From: Frigoribacterium sp. SL97
Lineage (GTDB): Bacteria > Actinomycetota > Actinomycetes > Actinomycetales > Microbacteriaceae
DNA: 64,000 bases
Reading direction: 5' to 3'
Assembly: GCF_026625765.1 (NCBI RefSeq)
Contig: NZ_CP113062.1
Span: 2,852,001 to 2,916,000 of the forward strand
Part shown: piece by piece, positions 1 to 9,051 of the stretch
How positions within the stretch are numbered: position 1 is the first letter of the stretch
Layout: each line of letters opens with the position of its first letter
Translations under genes and position numbers: made by a program
Notes under the pieces: generated by a model
What the model was told of the DNA's origin: nothing
What the model saw: only the letters and a program-made list of their open reading frames with translations
The model's database searches: none

Positions 1-460
1 TCGGCATCGTGATGCCGACGATGTCGGCCTCCTGGAAGGCGTCGGTGCCCATGAGGGTCGAGAAGACCTGCCCGGTGATGGCCAGCAGCGGCATGCTGTC
101 CATGTAGGCGTCCGCGATCGCCGTGACGAGGTTCGTCGCGCCGGGGCCGGACGTCGCGATCGCGACGCCGACGCGACCGGACGCGGCGGCGTAGCCCTCG
201 GCGGCGTGCCCGGCGCCCTGCTCGTGGCGGACCAGGATGTGTCGGATCGCCGTCGAGGCCATCAACTCGTCGTAGAACGGGATGATGGCTCCGCCGGGCA
301 ACCCGAAGACGTCGGTGACGCCCAGGTGCTCGAGCGACTTGAGGATGGCGCCCGACCCGGTCAGCACGGGAGGCGCGGTCGGCGCCCCGACGGACGCGCC
401 GGCGCTCGGCCGGGCCGTCCGCGTCGCGGTGCCGGGCGTGGGGGTGGACTCTGCAGGCAT
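1..460 (-). CDS. ilvB: Acetolactate synthase large subunit, N-terminal part (runs off left edge)
   Basis: Thiamine-diphosphate enzyme that makes 2-acetolactate or 2-aceto-2-hydroxybutyrate, the first common step of Val/Leu/Ile synthesis, in the cytoplasm. The 153 visible codons show a disordered Ala/Pro/Thr-rich leader of about 32 residues, then the TPP N-terminal domain with GLPGGAIIPFYDEL and RHEQGAGHAAEGYA. E80 in RHEQG is the expected catalytic glutamate that contacts the TPP pyrimidine ring. The ATG at 460 is chosen because the leader before the conserved domain is typical of actinobacterial IlvB. It lies 104 bases downstream of ilvD on the same strand, so the two may be co-transcribed. 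The C-terminal two thirds lie outside the window. Confidence 0.95.
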   Translation of the reverse strand, partial: MPAESTPTPGTATRTARPSAGASVGAPTAPPVLTGSGAILKSLEHLGVTDVFGLPGGAIIPFYDELMASTAIRHILVRHEQGAGHAAEGYAAASGRVGVAIATSGPGATNLVTAIADAYMDSMPLLAITGQVFSTLMGTDAFQEADIVGITMP

Positions 461-564
461 CAGTGCCGGTTCCCTGTTCGTGGTCGGTGATCGATGGTGA
501 CGGTGCGGGACGCGGCCGTGCACGGGGTGCGACGTCGCGACGGCTCGACCGGCGGTGGGACGCG

Positions 565-2277
565 TCAGTAGGTGACGGCGCCCTCGGCCGCGGAGCGGAC
601 CTGGCGTGCGTACTTCGCGAGGACACCGCGGGTGTAGCGCGGGGGAAGCGGTGCCCAGCCGTCTCGGCGGGCTTCCAGCTCTGCGGCGTCGACGAGTAGG
701 TCGATCGAGCGAGCGGCGATGTCGACCCGAATCAAGTCACCATCGCGCACGAAGGCGATCGGACCGGAGTCGACCGCTTCGGGTGCTATGTGGCCGATGC
801 ACAGGCCGGTTGTGCCGCCTGAGAATCGTCCGTCCGTCAACAGTAGTACATCTTTGCCGAGCCCTGCGCCCTTGATGGCCGCGGTGATGGCGAGCATCTC
901 GCGCATGCCCGGGCCGCCCTTGGGGCCCTCGTAGCGGATGACGACCACGTCGCCGGACTCGATGCGCCCCTCGGTGAGGGCGTCCATGGCGCCACGTTCG
1001 CGTTCGAAGACCTTCGCCGGCCCCTCGAACACCGACGCGTCGAAGCCCGCCGTCTTGACGACGGCGCCCTCGGGGGCCATCGAGCCGCTGAGGACGGTGA
1101 GGCCGCCGGTCGCGTGGATCGGGTTGTCGAGCGTCCGCAGCACCTCGCCGTCGAGCGGCTTCGGCTTGATGGACTCGAGGTTCTCGGCGACGGTCTTGCC
1201 GGTGACGGTGAGGCAGTCGCCGTGCAGCAGACCCGCGTCGAGCAGCGCCTTCATGACGACGGGGACGCCACCCATGCGGTCGACGTCGTTCATGACGTAC
1301 TTGCCGAAGGGCTTGAGGTCGCCGATGTGCGGCACCTTGTCGCCGATGCGGTTGAAGTCGTCGATGGTCAGGTCGACCTCGGCCTCGTACGCGATGGCGA
1401 GCAGGTGCAACACGACGTTGGTCGAGCCACCGAAGGCCATGGCCACGGCGATGGCGTTCTCGAACGCCTTCTTGGTGAGGATGTCGCGCGTCGTGATGCC
1501 CTGACGGAGCATCTCGACGACGGCCTCGCCCGAACGGTGGGCGAAGTAGTCGCGGCGGCGGTCGGCCGACGGCGGGGCCGCCGAACCGGGGAGGCTCATG
1601 CCGAGGGCCTCGGCGACGCTGGCCATGGTGTTGGCCGTGTACATCCCGCCACAGGCGCCCTCGCCCGGCACGATGGCGCACTCGATCGCCTTCAGGTCGT
1701 CGTCGCTCATGTTGCCGGCCTTGTAGGCGCCCACGGCCTCGAACGAGTCGATGATCGTGACGTTCTTCTCGGTGCCGTCGCTGAGCTTGACCCAACCGGG
1801 GGCGACGCTGCCGGCGTAGAGGAAGACGCTGGCGAGGTCGAGCCGGGCGGCGGCCATCAGCATGCCGGGCAGCGACTTGTCGCAACCGGCGAGCAACACC
1901 GACCCGTCGAGCCGCTCGGCGTTCATGACGACCTCGACGCTGTCGGCGATCACCTCGCGTGAGACCAGCGAAAAGTGCATGCCCTCGTGGCCCATCGAGA
2001 TGCCGTCGGACACCGAGACGGTGCCGAACTGGAGCGGGTACCCTCCCCCGGCGTGGACGCCTTCCTTGGCACCCTGGGCCAGACGGTCGAGCGACAGGTT
2101 GCAGGGGGTGATCTCGTTCCAGCTGCTGGCGATGCCGATCTGGGGCTTGCTCCAGTCCTCGTCGCCCATGCCGACGGCACGGAGCATGCCTCGCGACGTG
2201 GTGGCCTCGACGCCGTCGGTGACGACGCGGCTGCGGGGTTTGATGTCGATCCCGTCCGGGGTGGGCTTCTCTGGCAT
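565..2277 (-). CDS. ilvD: Dihydroxy-acid dehydratase
   Basis: Dehydrates 2,3-dihydroxy-3-methylbutanoate (or -pentanoate) to the 2-oxo acid, the third step of Val/Ile synthesis. The 570 residues match the usual IlvD/Edd length. Cysteines at C59 (NEITPCN), C132 (LAGCDKSLPG) and C209 (GEGACGGMYTAN) are the expected iron-sulfur ligands, and the glycine-rich C-terminal half (DGRFSGGTTGLCIGHI) is intact. The ATG at 2277 has no Shine-Dalgarno sequence but a TAAACT hexamer 6 bases upstream, which suggests a leaderless mRNA. It precedes ilvB on the same strand, consistent with a branched-chain amino acid cluster. Confidence 0.97.
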   Translation of the reverse strand: MPEKPTPDGIDIKPRSRVVTDGVEATTSRGMLRAVGMGDEDWSKPQIGIASSWNEITPCNLSLDRLAQGAKEGVHAGGGYPLQFGTVSVSDGISMGHEGMHFSLVSREVIADSVEVVMNAERLDGSVLLAGCDKSLPGMLMAAARLDLASVFLYAGSVAPGWVKLSDGTEKNVTIIDSFEAVGAYKAGNMSDDDLKAIECAIVPGEGACGGMYTANTMASVAEALGMSLPGSAAPPSADRRRDYFAHRSGEAVVEMLRQGITTRDILTKKAFENAIAVAMAFGGSTNVVLHLLAIAYEAEVDLTIDDFNRIGDKVPHIGDLKPFGKYVMNDVDRMGGVPVVMKALLDAGLLHGDCLTVTGKTVAENLESIKPKPLDGEVLRTLDNPIHATGGLTVLSGSMAPEGAVVKTAGFDASVFEGPAKVFERERGAMDALTEGRIESGDVVVIRYEGPKGGPGMREMLAITAAIKGAGLGKDVLLLTDGRFSGGTTGLCIGHIAPEAVDSGPIAFVRDGDLIRVDIAARSIDLLVDAAELEARRDGWAPLPPRYTRGVLAKYARQVRSAAEGAVTY

Positions 2278-2289
2278 GGGTCGAGTTTA
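2278..2289 (-). promoter_or_regulatory. Putative -10 element for leaderless ilvD transcript
   Basis: On the minus strand TAAACT (2289–2284) is followed by exactly 6 bases and then the ilvD ATG. No purine-rich ribosome binding site fits between. This geometry, shared with eight other genes here, predicts that transcription starts at or next to the A of the start codon. Confidence 0.45.
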
Positions 2290-2330
2290 GGGCGTGACCG
2301 CGCTCGTGCCGTCCACCGTCGCCGACGGCC

Positions 2331-2891
2331 TCAGAGCTCGCCCGGCTCCCCCGCGGCGTCTCCGGTCGACCGCGTCCGCCGACCCTCGTGGTCGCGGGCG
2401 TCGTCGTCACCCTCCCTGTCGTCGAGCCCGGACGAGTCCCCGACCCGGTCCATCTCGACGGCCAACGCGTCGGCCGACCCGACGGGCAGGTCGGACACGT
2501 CGAGATCGGCGACGTCGCCCTCGGTCGTCTCGGCGATCTCGCCGGCCGCCCGGGCCACGGCGTCGTCGAGTTCGTCCACGACCAACCGATCGCGCAGGAG
2601 GTCGCCGTTGCGGTACCCCGCCCGACCGATCATGTGCGCCGAGATGGGTGCGGTGAGCATCTGGAAGACGAGGACGACGAGCAGGGACGCGATCGTCCCC
2701 ACGGTGTGCTGGTCGAGCGCGATCGCCGCCAGGACCAGGATGAGGCCGAAGATCTGCGGCTTGGTCGCGGCGTGCATGCGCGACAGGGCGTCGGGGAACC
2801 TCAGGAGGCCGATGCCCGCCGCGACCGAGAGCAGTGCCCCGCCGATGAGCATGACCGAGGCCGCCACGTCGTAGACCGTCTCGGGGATCAC
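2331..2891 (-). CDS. mrpG: Mrp-type cation/proton antiporter subunit G
   Basis: Small membrane subunit of the Mrp (Mnh/Sha) Na+/H+ antiporter. The first ~100 residues hold the PhaG/MnhG domain: three hydrophobic segments with LLRFPDALSRMHAATKPQ, the family signature. The GTG at 2891 is chosen because it overlaps the mrpF stop in a GTGA junction and gives the usual MrpG N-terminus; longer in-frame reading upstream lies inside mrpF/mrpE. At 186 residues it is longer than typical MrpG (~100–130) because of a highly acidic C-terminal tail rich in Asp/Glu of unknown role. It is the last gene of the antiporter operon. Confidence 0.9.
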   Translation of the reverse strand: MIPETVYDVAASVMLIGGALLSVAAGIGLLRFPDALSRMHAATKPQIFGLILVLAAIALDQHTVGTIASLLVVLVFQMLTAPISAHMIGRAGYRNGDLLRDRLVVDELDDAVARAAGEIAETTEGDVADLDVSDLPVGSADALAVEMDRVGDSSGLDDREGDDDARDHEGRRTRSTGDAAGEPGEL

Positions 2892-3151
2892 GAGGGATCC
2901 TGCTTCGAGACGTAGCGCGCGACCGTGATGGAGCCGAGGACGGCCGTCAGCGCGAGGGCGAGGATGACCGGGATGGTCCGGGTGTGGCCGTTGAACACCA
3001 TGTCGGCGGCGAGGACGCAGATCAGGGTGGTCAGCAGCATGTCGGACGCGATCATGCGGTCGAGGATGGACGGCCCCCGCACGATGCGGATGACCGACGC
3101 GAGGCCGGCGAACGCGAAGAGCGCTCCGACGACGTAGGCGACGACGGTCAC
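2888..3151 (-). CDS. mrpF: Mrp-type cation/proton antiporter subunit F
   Basis: An 87-residue membrane protein with three predicted helices and the MnhF/PhaF signature around RIVRGPSILDRMIASDML. It is a small accessory subunit needed for assembly of the hetero-oligomeric Na+/H+ antiporter. The start is the GTG at 3151, which overlaps the mrpE stop by 4 bases; the 3' end overlaps mrpG in the same way. The length is the family norm. Function follows from family and operon context. Confidence 0.92.
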   Translation of the reverse strand: MTVVAYVVGALFAFAGLASVIRIVRGPSILDRMIASDMLLTTLICVLAADMVFNGHTRTIPVILALALTAVLGSITVARYVSKQDPS

Positions 3152-3768
3152 GAGGGACCTCCTTCGTGGGACGAGGAACGGCTGACCGCTTCGTGGACCT
3201 CGGCCGCGGCCGGGGTGCCCTCCGCGATGCGACGGCGGTCGTCGTCGCTGCCGAGCACCCGGACGAGGCGGGCCTCGACGACCAGGACGCCGTCGCGGAC
3301 GCCCTCGACACCGGCGAGGTCCTCGACCGCGAGCGCGTGCAGGTAGAGGATCGACCGCTCGCGGTCGGCCTCGACCACGAGCGACCCGGGGACGAGCGAG
3401 ATCGCCTCGGCGACGAGGGTCATGATGAAGTCCGACCTCGTGTGCAGCTGCACCGCGACGATCGCGTTCGAGGTCACGCCGCGAGGTCGGACGGCCTGCC
3501 AGGCGACGATGACGGAGGCGCGCACCAGGTCGACCACGAAGTGCGCCAGGAAGACCACGGCGTACCAGAGGTTGAACCGGCCGCTCAGTTCGACCGGGGG
3601 CAGGAAGAACACCCGGGTCACGAGCAGCGCCACGGCGACGCCGGTGACGAAGGCCAGGACGGTGAACTGGTTCCACAAGGCCATCCAGAGGACGACCAGT
3701 CCGACGAGCAGGGGGAGCTGCCGGGCGAGGCTGCGGCCGACCTCGCCGCGGGTGGGACGGCCGGTCAC
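3148..3768 (-). CDS. mrpE: Mrp-type cation/proton antiporter subunit E
   Basis: A 206-residue MnhE/PhaE-family subunit. The N-terminal third carries two close hydrophobic segments (LPLLVGLVVLWMALWNQFTV and a following one). A soluble domain follows with the family motif LVPGSLVVEADRERSILYLH. Mrp complexes need this subunit for full antiport. The GTG start at 3768 overlaps the mrpD stop by 4 bases. The C-terminal ~40 residues are a variable charged extension. Confidence 0.92.
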   Translation of the reverse strand: MTGRPTRGEVGRSLARQLPLLVGLVVLWMALWNQFTVLAFVTGVAVALLVTRVFFLPPVELSGRFNLWYAVVFLAHFVVDLVRASVIVAWQAVRPRGVTSNAIVAVQLHTRSDFIMTLVAEAISLVPGSLVVEADRERSILYLHALAVEDLAGVEGVRDGVLVVEARLVRVLGSDDDRRRIAEGTPAAAEVHEAVSRSSSHEGGPS

Positions 3769-5402
3769 GGGGTGCTCCCCTCGTCTGCGGAGTCCGAGGC
3801 GGGTTCGGGCTCGGGCGACGACGGGTCGGACGTCGTCTCGCCCTGACCGCCCGGGAAGACCGTCTGCACGTAGTCGTTCGAGCCGTAGACCCGGCCGGCC
3901 GCACGTTCGGCGACGCCGTAGAGCGGGCCGGCAGCGAAGGTCAGGGCGAGCGAGACGAGCACCATGCCCGCGGTCGCGCCCACCATGGTGCGGGGGTTGG
4001 TGCGACGTCGCTGGACGGCCACCCGACCCGGGGCCTCCTCGAGGTGCTCGGTGAAGGGCGACTCGTGGTCGTCGACATCGGCCTTCGGGCGCCAGAACGC
4101 GAGGTTCCAGGCACGCATGAGCGCGTAGAGCGTCAGCAGCGACGTGAGGGCCCCGGCTCCGATGAGGACGTACACGAGGGGATCGTCGAGCCGGGCACCG
4201 GCCTCGAAGAGCGCGACCTTGCCGATGAAACCGGAGAACGGCGGGATGCCGCCCAGGTTGAGGGCCGGGATGAAGAAGAGGACGGCGACGATCGGTGCCG
4301 CCTTGAGGAGACCGCCCAGGCGGGTGATCGACGCCGTGCCGCCTCGCCGTTCGATCAGGCCCGCCCCGAGGAAGAGCGTGGTCTGGACCGTGATGTGGTG
4401 CACGACGTAGTAGATCGTGGCGGCCAGGCCCTCGACGGTCCCGAGTGCGATGCCGAAGATCATGTAGCCGATGTGGCTGACCAGGGTGAACGAGAGCAGA
4501 CGCTTGATGTCGGCCTGGGCCACGGCCCCGAGGATGCCCACGATCATCGTCAGCAACGCGATGATCAGCAGGTAGACGTTGACGTTGCTCTCGACGAACA
4601 GCACCGTCTCGGTGCGGATGATGGCGTAGACGCCCACCTTGGTCAGCAGGCCGGCGAACACGGCGGTGACGGGGGCGGGAGCGGTCGGGTACGAGTCGGG
4701 CAGCCAGAACGACAGCGGGAAGATCGCCGCCTTGATGCCGAACGCCGTGAGCAGCATGACGTGGATGATCGTCTGCACGTCGGGCGGGATGGTGTCCATC
4801 TTCTGGGCGATGTCGGCGATGTTGACCGTGCCGAGCGCTCCGTAGATCATCGCGATGGAGGCGAGGAACAGGACGGACGACACCAGGCTGACGACGATGT
4901 AGACCACGCCGGCCCGGATGCGCTGCTCGGTGCCGCCGAGGGTGATCAGCACGTAGCTGGCCACCAGGAGGATCTCGAAGCCCACGTAGAGGTTGAAGAG
5001 GTCACCCGCGATGAAGGCGTTGAACACGCCCGTGGCGAGGATGAGGTAGGTCGGGTTGTAGATCGAGACCGGGGCCTCGCCGTCGCCGTCGGCCTGGCCC
5101 TGCCCGACAGAGAACACGAAGACGGCCAGCAGGACGATCGACGAGATGCTGAGCATGAGCGCCGCGAGTCGGTCGACGACGAGCGTGATGCCGAACGGCG
5201 CCTGCCAACCGCCCACCTGCACGGCGATCGCTCCGTGCGTGTCGACGACCACGAGCAGCACCAGGCTGATGACGACGACGAGCGCCAGGGCGACGATCGA
5301 GACCACGGCCTGCGAGCGGGGCCGCCGACCGGCGATCAGGGCCGCCGCGGCTCCGAGCAGCGGGATGAGGACGACGAGCGGCACGAGGTAGCTGGGGTTC
5401 AT
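3765..5402 (-). CDS. mrpD: Mrp-type cation/proton antiporter subunit D
   Basis: A 545-residue polytopic subunit of the NuoL/M/N (Proton_antipo_M) superfamily, one of the two large ion-translocating subunits of Mrp. About 14 hydrophobic segments are visible. PAPVTAVFAGLLTKVGVYAI holds the conserved trans-membrane lysine, and SFTLVSHIGYMIFGIALG is a second family signature. The C-terminal ~60 residues are hydrophilic and rich in Pro/Ser/Glu. The ATG at 5402 overlaps the mrpC stop (ATGA). Confidence 0.95.
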   Translation of the reverse strand: MNPSYLVPLVVLIPLLGAAAALIAGRRPRSQAVVSIVALALVVVISLVLLVVVDTHGAIAVQVGGWQAPFGITLVVDRLAALMLSISSIVLLAVFVFSVGQGQADGDGEAPVSIYNPTYLILATGVFNAFIAGDLFNLYVGFEILLVASYVLITLGGTEQRIRAGVVYIVVSLVSSVLFLASIAMIYGALGTVNIADIAQKMDTIPPDVQTIIHVMLLTAFGIKAAIFPLSFWLPDSYPTAPAPVTAVFAGLLTKVGVYAIIRTETVLFVESNVNVYLLIIALLTMIVGILGAVAQADIKRLLSFTLVSHIGYMIFGIALGTVEGLAATIYYVVHHITVQTTLFLGAGLIERRGGTASITRLGGLLKAAPIVAVLFFIPALNLGGIPPFSGFIGKVALFEAGARLDDPLVYVLIGAGALTSLLTLYALMRAWNLAFWRPKADVDDHESPFTEHLEEAPGRVAVQRRRTNPRTMVGATAGMVLVSLALTFAAGPLYGVAERAAGRVYGSNDYVQTVFPGGQGETTSDPSSPEPEPASDSADEGSTP

Positions 5403-5911
5403 GCTCGGTGCCCTTTCTCGTCGTGGTGAGGCCGGTCGTCGCGCAGCGGCCGGTCGTCCGTCGGCACGGCCGCTTCGGCACGGCTGCCGAACTCGCTGTC
5501 GCCACCCGCCTCGTCGTCACCGTCGCCCTGTTCGGACTCTTCTTCGGCCGGGACGCCGCGACGCCCGATCTCGAGGTCTTCGGCGTCGTCCGCGAGGGTG
5601 TCGCCCTGGGCCAGCCGCCACGACCGGTAGATCAACGCGAGCATGAAGGCCGAGATGCCGAAGGTGATGACGATGGCCGTCAGCACGAACGCCTGCGGCA
5701 GCGGGTCGGCGAAGTCGGTCGGATCGGCCTGGCCGTCGACCACGGGGGCCGCGCCGCGTCGGCCGGACATGAGGAGGATGAGGATGTTGGTGGCGTTCCC
5801 GACGAGCAGGAAACCCAGCAGCACACGGGTCATGCTGCGCTCGAGCAGCAGGTAGACGCCGCAGGCGTACAGCGCGGCCATGACGACGATCAGGACGAGG
5901 GAGACGCTCAT
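5399..5911 (-). CDS. mrpC: Mrp-type cation/proton antiporter subunit C
   Basis: NuoK-like small subunit. The first ~110 residues contain three helices with ERSMTRVLLGFLLVGNATNI and PLPQAFVLTAIVITFGISAF, both typical of MnhC. A hydrophilic acidic tail brings it to 170 residues, longer than the usual ~115. The ATG at 5911 overlaps the mrpA stop by 4 bases, which decides the start against a long in-frame upstream extension inside mrpA. Part of the six-gene antiporter operon. Confidence 0.93.
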   Translation of the reverse strand: MSVSLVLIVVMAALYACGVYLLLERSMTRVLLGFLLVGNATNILILLMSGRRGAAPVVDGQADPTDFADPLPQAFVLTAIVITFGISAFMLALIYRSWRLAQGDTLADDAEDLEIGRRGVPAEEESEQGDGDDEAGGDSEFGSRAEAAVPTDDRPLRDDRPHHDEKGHRA

Positions 5912-8910
5912 GCGCGGCCCCGCTCGGTCGGGGGCGTACCGGCGACGGACACGGGGAGCGCCTCCTCTTCGGGTTCGGACACCTCGTTCGGGTGGCCGAA
6001 CGCGTCCTCTTCTTCTTGACGGTCGACCTCGGCTCCGAGGCTCCGGAGCACGTCGAGGACGAGCCCGACGACGACCAGGTAGACGCCGACGTCGAAGAAG
6101 GTCGACGTGACGAACTCGACGTGGCCGAGCAACGGCACCTCGGCCTCGACCCAGGTCGAGGTCAGGGCGTCGACGCCGAAGAAGAGCGGGACGAGTGCCG
6201 TCGCGGCGACCGTCAGGAGACCGGCACCGAGGAGCTTGCCGGCATCGAGGGGTGCGGCCGCACCGAGTTCGTACCGACCGCCCGCGAGGTACCGGGCCAC
6301 GAAGGCGAAACCCGCCACCAGACCGCCGGCGAAGCCGCCGCCGGGCAGGTTGTGACCGGCGAAGAGCAGGTAGATCGAGACGACGATGATGGCGTGGAAG
6401 ATCAGGCGCACGACCACCTCGAGCAGGATCGACCGGTTCTGCGGGGCGAGTTTGCGCCCGGCCAGCAACCAGGCGCGGCGGTCGCCCTCGGTGCTGTCGC
6501 CGATCTGCGCCGTCGCCCCACCGACGGGCACGACGGGTGCCGGCTCGCGCACGGGCCGGACCCGTGCCAGGAACCGCTGGGCACGCGTGCGCCGCTCGGG
6601 CCGGGGCAGGACGTCGGCGCGGGAGGTCAGGAAGACCAGGCTCGCGACACCGGTCGCGGCGACGATGAGGACCGCGATCTCGCCCATGGTGTCCCATCCG
6701 CGGATGTCGACGAGCGTCACGTTGACGACGTTGCGGCCGTGACCGCCGTCGACGGCGAGGTCGGGGAAGGCGCCGGAGACCGTGGGGATCGAGCGTGCCC
6801 CCAGGGCGACCACGGCGATGGCGGCCATGACGGACCCGACCGAGATGCCGATGACGGCCCGGATCGCCCGGTGGGTGCGGCCGTTTCGCTCGCCCAGACG
6901 GGCCGGCAGCCGACGCAGCACGAGGACGAACGCGATGAGTGTGATGGTCTCGATCAGCGCCTGCGTCAGGGCCAGGTCGGGGGCCCCGTGCAGCGCGAAG
7001 AGCGCGGCCATGCCGTAGCCGGTCACCCCGACCAGGACGACGGCCTGGAATCTCTTGTTGGAGAGCGCCGACGCGATGGCGCCGATGATCATCAACCCGC
7101 CGATGGCCAGCTGCGCCGGGTAGTCCCAGAGCACGGCGGTGGTCGGCCAATCGCTGTTGAGCGCCAGCGTCACCACCGACGAGGCGATGAACACGACGAG
7201 GATGGTGGCGAGGTAGAAGGGCAACGAACCGCGCTGCGTCGTCGCGGTCGTCCGCGACGCCGTCCGGTCGATGGTCGCCATGATCCGCACGTACCCGTCG
7301 GAGGCGCGGGGCAGGAACGAGACGGCCTTCTGCACCTGCGACACCCGGTCGCGCTGCCAGAAGAGGAGGGCCCCGACCCCGAGCGAGACCGCCGTGAAGC
7401 CGAGCGCGGGCTCGAGACCGTGCCAGAGCGCCAGGTAGTAGGGGCCGTGCTCGCCCGGGGCCGAGGGGAGCGTGTCGGCATAACGAGCGAAGACCGGACC
7501 GACCTGGTACGAGACGAGGCCGAGCACCAGGCCGGCGACGGCCAGGACGATCGGCGACGCCAGGAAGTCGACGTGCTCACGGACGAAGTCGACCGGCTCG
7601 ACGCCCTTCTTGCGACCGAAGGCCCCCCAGAGGAAGCGCAGGCTGTAGGCGGTGGTCAGGATCGACCCGACGACGACGCCGACCAGGGCGACGACGCCCC
7701 AGGCCGACCCGGTCACGGCGTCGTCGTAGAGGGCCGTGAGCACGGCCTCCTTCGCGACGAAGCCGAAGGTCGGCGGCACGCCGGCCATCGAGGCGAGGGC
7801 GAGGAGCGTCACCACGAGGAGGACGGGAGCCTGACGACCGAGCCCGCAGAGCTTGCGCAGGTCTCGCGTGCCCGCCCGGTGGTCGATGACCCCCACCACG
7901 AGGAAGAGCGTCGACTTGAACAGGGCGTGGGCGACCAGCAGGGCGAGCCCGGCGAGGGCCGCGTCGCGGGTGCCGAACCCCACCACGATCGTCAGGAAGC
8001 CGAGTTGGCTCACCGTGCCGTAGGCCAGGACGAGCTTGAGGTCGTGCTGACGGAGCGCGCGGTACCCGCCGAGGACCATCGTGACCACCCCGACGGTGAC
8101 GACGATCTCTTGCCAGCCGGGCTGGTCGTGGTAGCCGGGGGCGAGACGGGCGACGAGGTAGATGCCGGCCTTGACCATCGCGGCGGCGTGCAGGTAGGCA
8201 CTGACCGGCGTCGGAGCCGCCATCGCGGCCGGGAGCCAGAAGTGGAACGGCACGAGTGCCGACTTCGACAGCGCCCCGACGAGTACGAGCACGACGGCGA
8301 CCGTGACGACCGTCCCGGTGGGTGGCTGCTCGACGAGCTGGGACAACGAGCTCGTGCCGCCCTGGACGGCGAGGATCACGAGGCCGACGAGCATCGCGAG
8401 CCCGCCCGCGGTCGTCACGATGAGCGCCTGCAACGCGGCCCCGCGGCTGGCCTGCTTCGCCGTGTAGTGCCCGATCAACAGGTACGAGAAGACGCTCGTG
8501 GCCTCCCAGAAGACGAACAGGACGAACACGTCGTCGCTCGTGACGAGGCCGTACATCGCTCCGGCGAAGGCCACCAGCACGGCGGCGAAGCGTGCCCGAC
8601 CGGCCTCGTCCCGCTCGAAGTAGCGCGCACAGTAGACGAGCACGAGGCCGCCGATGCCCGTGACGACGAGCGCGAGGACCCAGGCGAGGACGTCCATGCG
8701 CAGGGTGAGCGAGATGGCGAGCTGCGGAATCCACGGCACGGCCTCGGTGGGCACCTCGCCCGACAACACGGCGGGCCCCTGGAGGGCCGTGAAGGCGAAG
8801 GCGGCGAAGGGGACGACGGACGCCCAGAGGAAGAGCGAACGGCCGAGTCGTCCGCCGACGCAGGCCACGACGACGGCCGCCAAGGCGAACGCTGTCAGGA
8901 CTACGATCAC
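5908..8910 (-). CDS. mrpA: Mrp-type cation/proton antiporter subunit A fused to subunit B
   Basis: A 1000-residue membrane protein and first gene of the Mrp operon. Residues ~1–500 are the NuoL-like proton-antiporter module (TPVSAYLHAAAMVKAGIYLV with the conserved Lys; VAYCARYFERDEAGR-type loop near residue 90). The middle part is the MrpA C-terminal region (HGAPDLALTQALIETITLIA). The last ~170 residues are an MrpB domain (LLEVVVRLIFHAIIVVSIYL, then AGHNLPGGGFAGGLVAG). No separate mrpB exists, so the fusion replaces it. The GTG at 8910 has GGAGGT 4 bases upstream. The family exchanges Na+ (or other cations) for H+ and supports alkaline and salt tolerance. Confidence 0.95.
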   Translation of the reverse strand: MIVVLTAFALAAVVVACVGGRLGRSLFLWASVVPFAAFAFTALQGPAVLSGEVPTEAVPWIPQLAISLTLRMDVLAWVLALVVTGIGGLVLVYCARYFERDEAGRARFAAVLVAFAGAMYGLVTSDDVFVLFVFWEATSVFSYLLIGHYTAKQASRGAALQALIVTTAGGLAMLVGLVILAVQGGTSSLSQLVEQPPTGTVVTVAVVLVLVGALSKSALVPFHFWLPAAMAAPTPVSAYLHAAAMVKAGIYLVARLAPGYHDQPGWQEIVVTVGVVTMVLGGYRALRQHDLKLVLAYGTVSQLGFLTIVVGFGTRDAALAGLALLVAHALFKSTLFLVVGVIDHRAGTRDLRKLCGLGRQAPVLLVVTLLALASMAGVPPTFGFVAKEAVLTALYDDAVTGSAWGVVALVGVVVGSILTTAYSLRFLWGAFGRKKGVEPVDFVREHVDFLASPIVLAVAGLVLGLVSYQVGPVFARYADTLPSAPGEHGPYYLALWHGLEPALGFTAVSLGVGALLFWQRDRVSQVQKAVSFLPRASDGYVRIMATIDRTASRTTATTQRGSLPFYLATILVVFIASSVVTLALNSDWPTTAVLWDYPAQLAIGGLMIIGAIASALSNKRFQAVVLVGVTGYGMAALFALHGAPDLALTQALIETITLIAFVLVLRRLPARLGERNGRTHRAIRAVIGISVGSVMAAIAVVALGARSIPTVSGAFPDLAVDGGHGRNVVNVTLVDIRGWDTMGEIAVLIVAATGVASLVFLTSRADVLPRPERRTRAQRFLARVRPVREPAPVVPVGGATAQIGDSTEGDRRAWLLAGRKLAPQNRSILLEVVVRLIFHAIIVVSIYLLFAGHNLPGGGFAGGLVAGFAFVARYLAGGRYELGAAAPLDAGKLLGAGLLTVAATALVPLFFGVDALTSTWVEAEVPLLGHVEFVTSTFFDVGVYLVVVGLVLDVLRSLGAEVDRQEEEDAFGHPNEVSEPEEEALPVSVAGTPPTERGRA

Positions 8911-9051
8911 GAGGACCTCCGTCGGCTGGCGACCTCGTCGGACCGGCTCGGCTGAGCGGCGGCGGGGAGTCGCGGCGGGGTGTCCAGACTACCTTGCAGT
9001 CACCTGGGAATGCTCAGACCCGGCCATCACACCCGTTCAAGGCATGCGCTG

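Noticed and set aside
5992..8955. A 987-codon open frame on the plus strand opposite mrpA
   Set aside because: A GC-skew shadow: Asp/Glu/Arg/Gly-rich with no domain, fully antisense to a well-supported gene. Similar long antisense frames opposite secA, ilvD, lpqB/mtrB and the transporters were rejected for the same reason.
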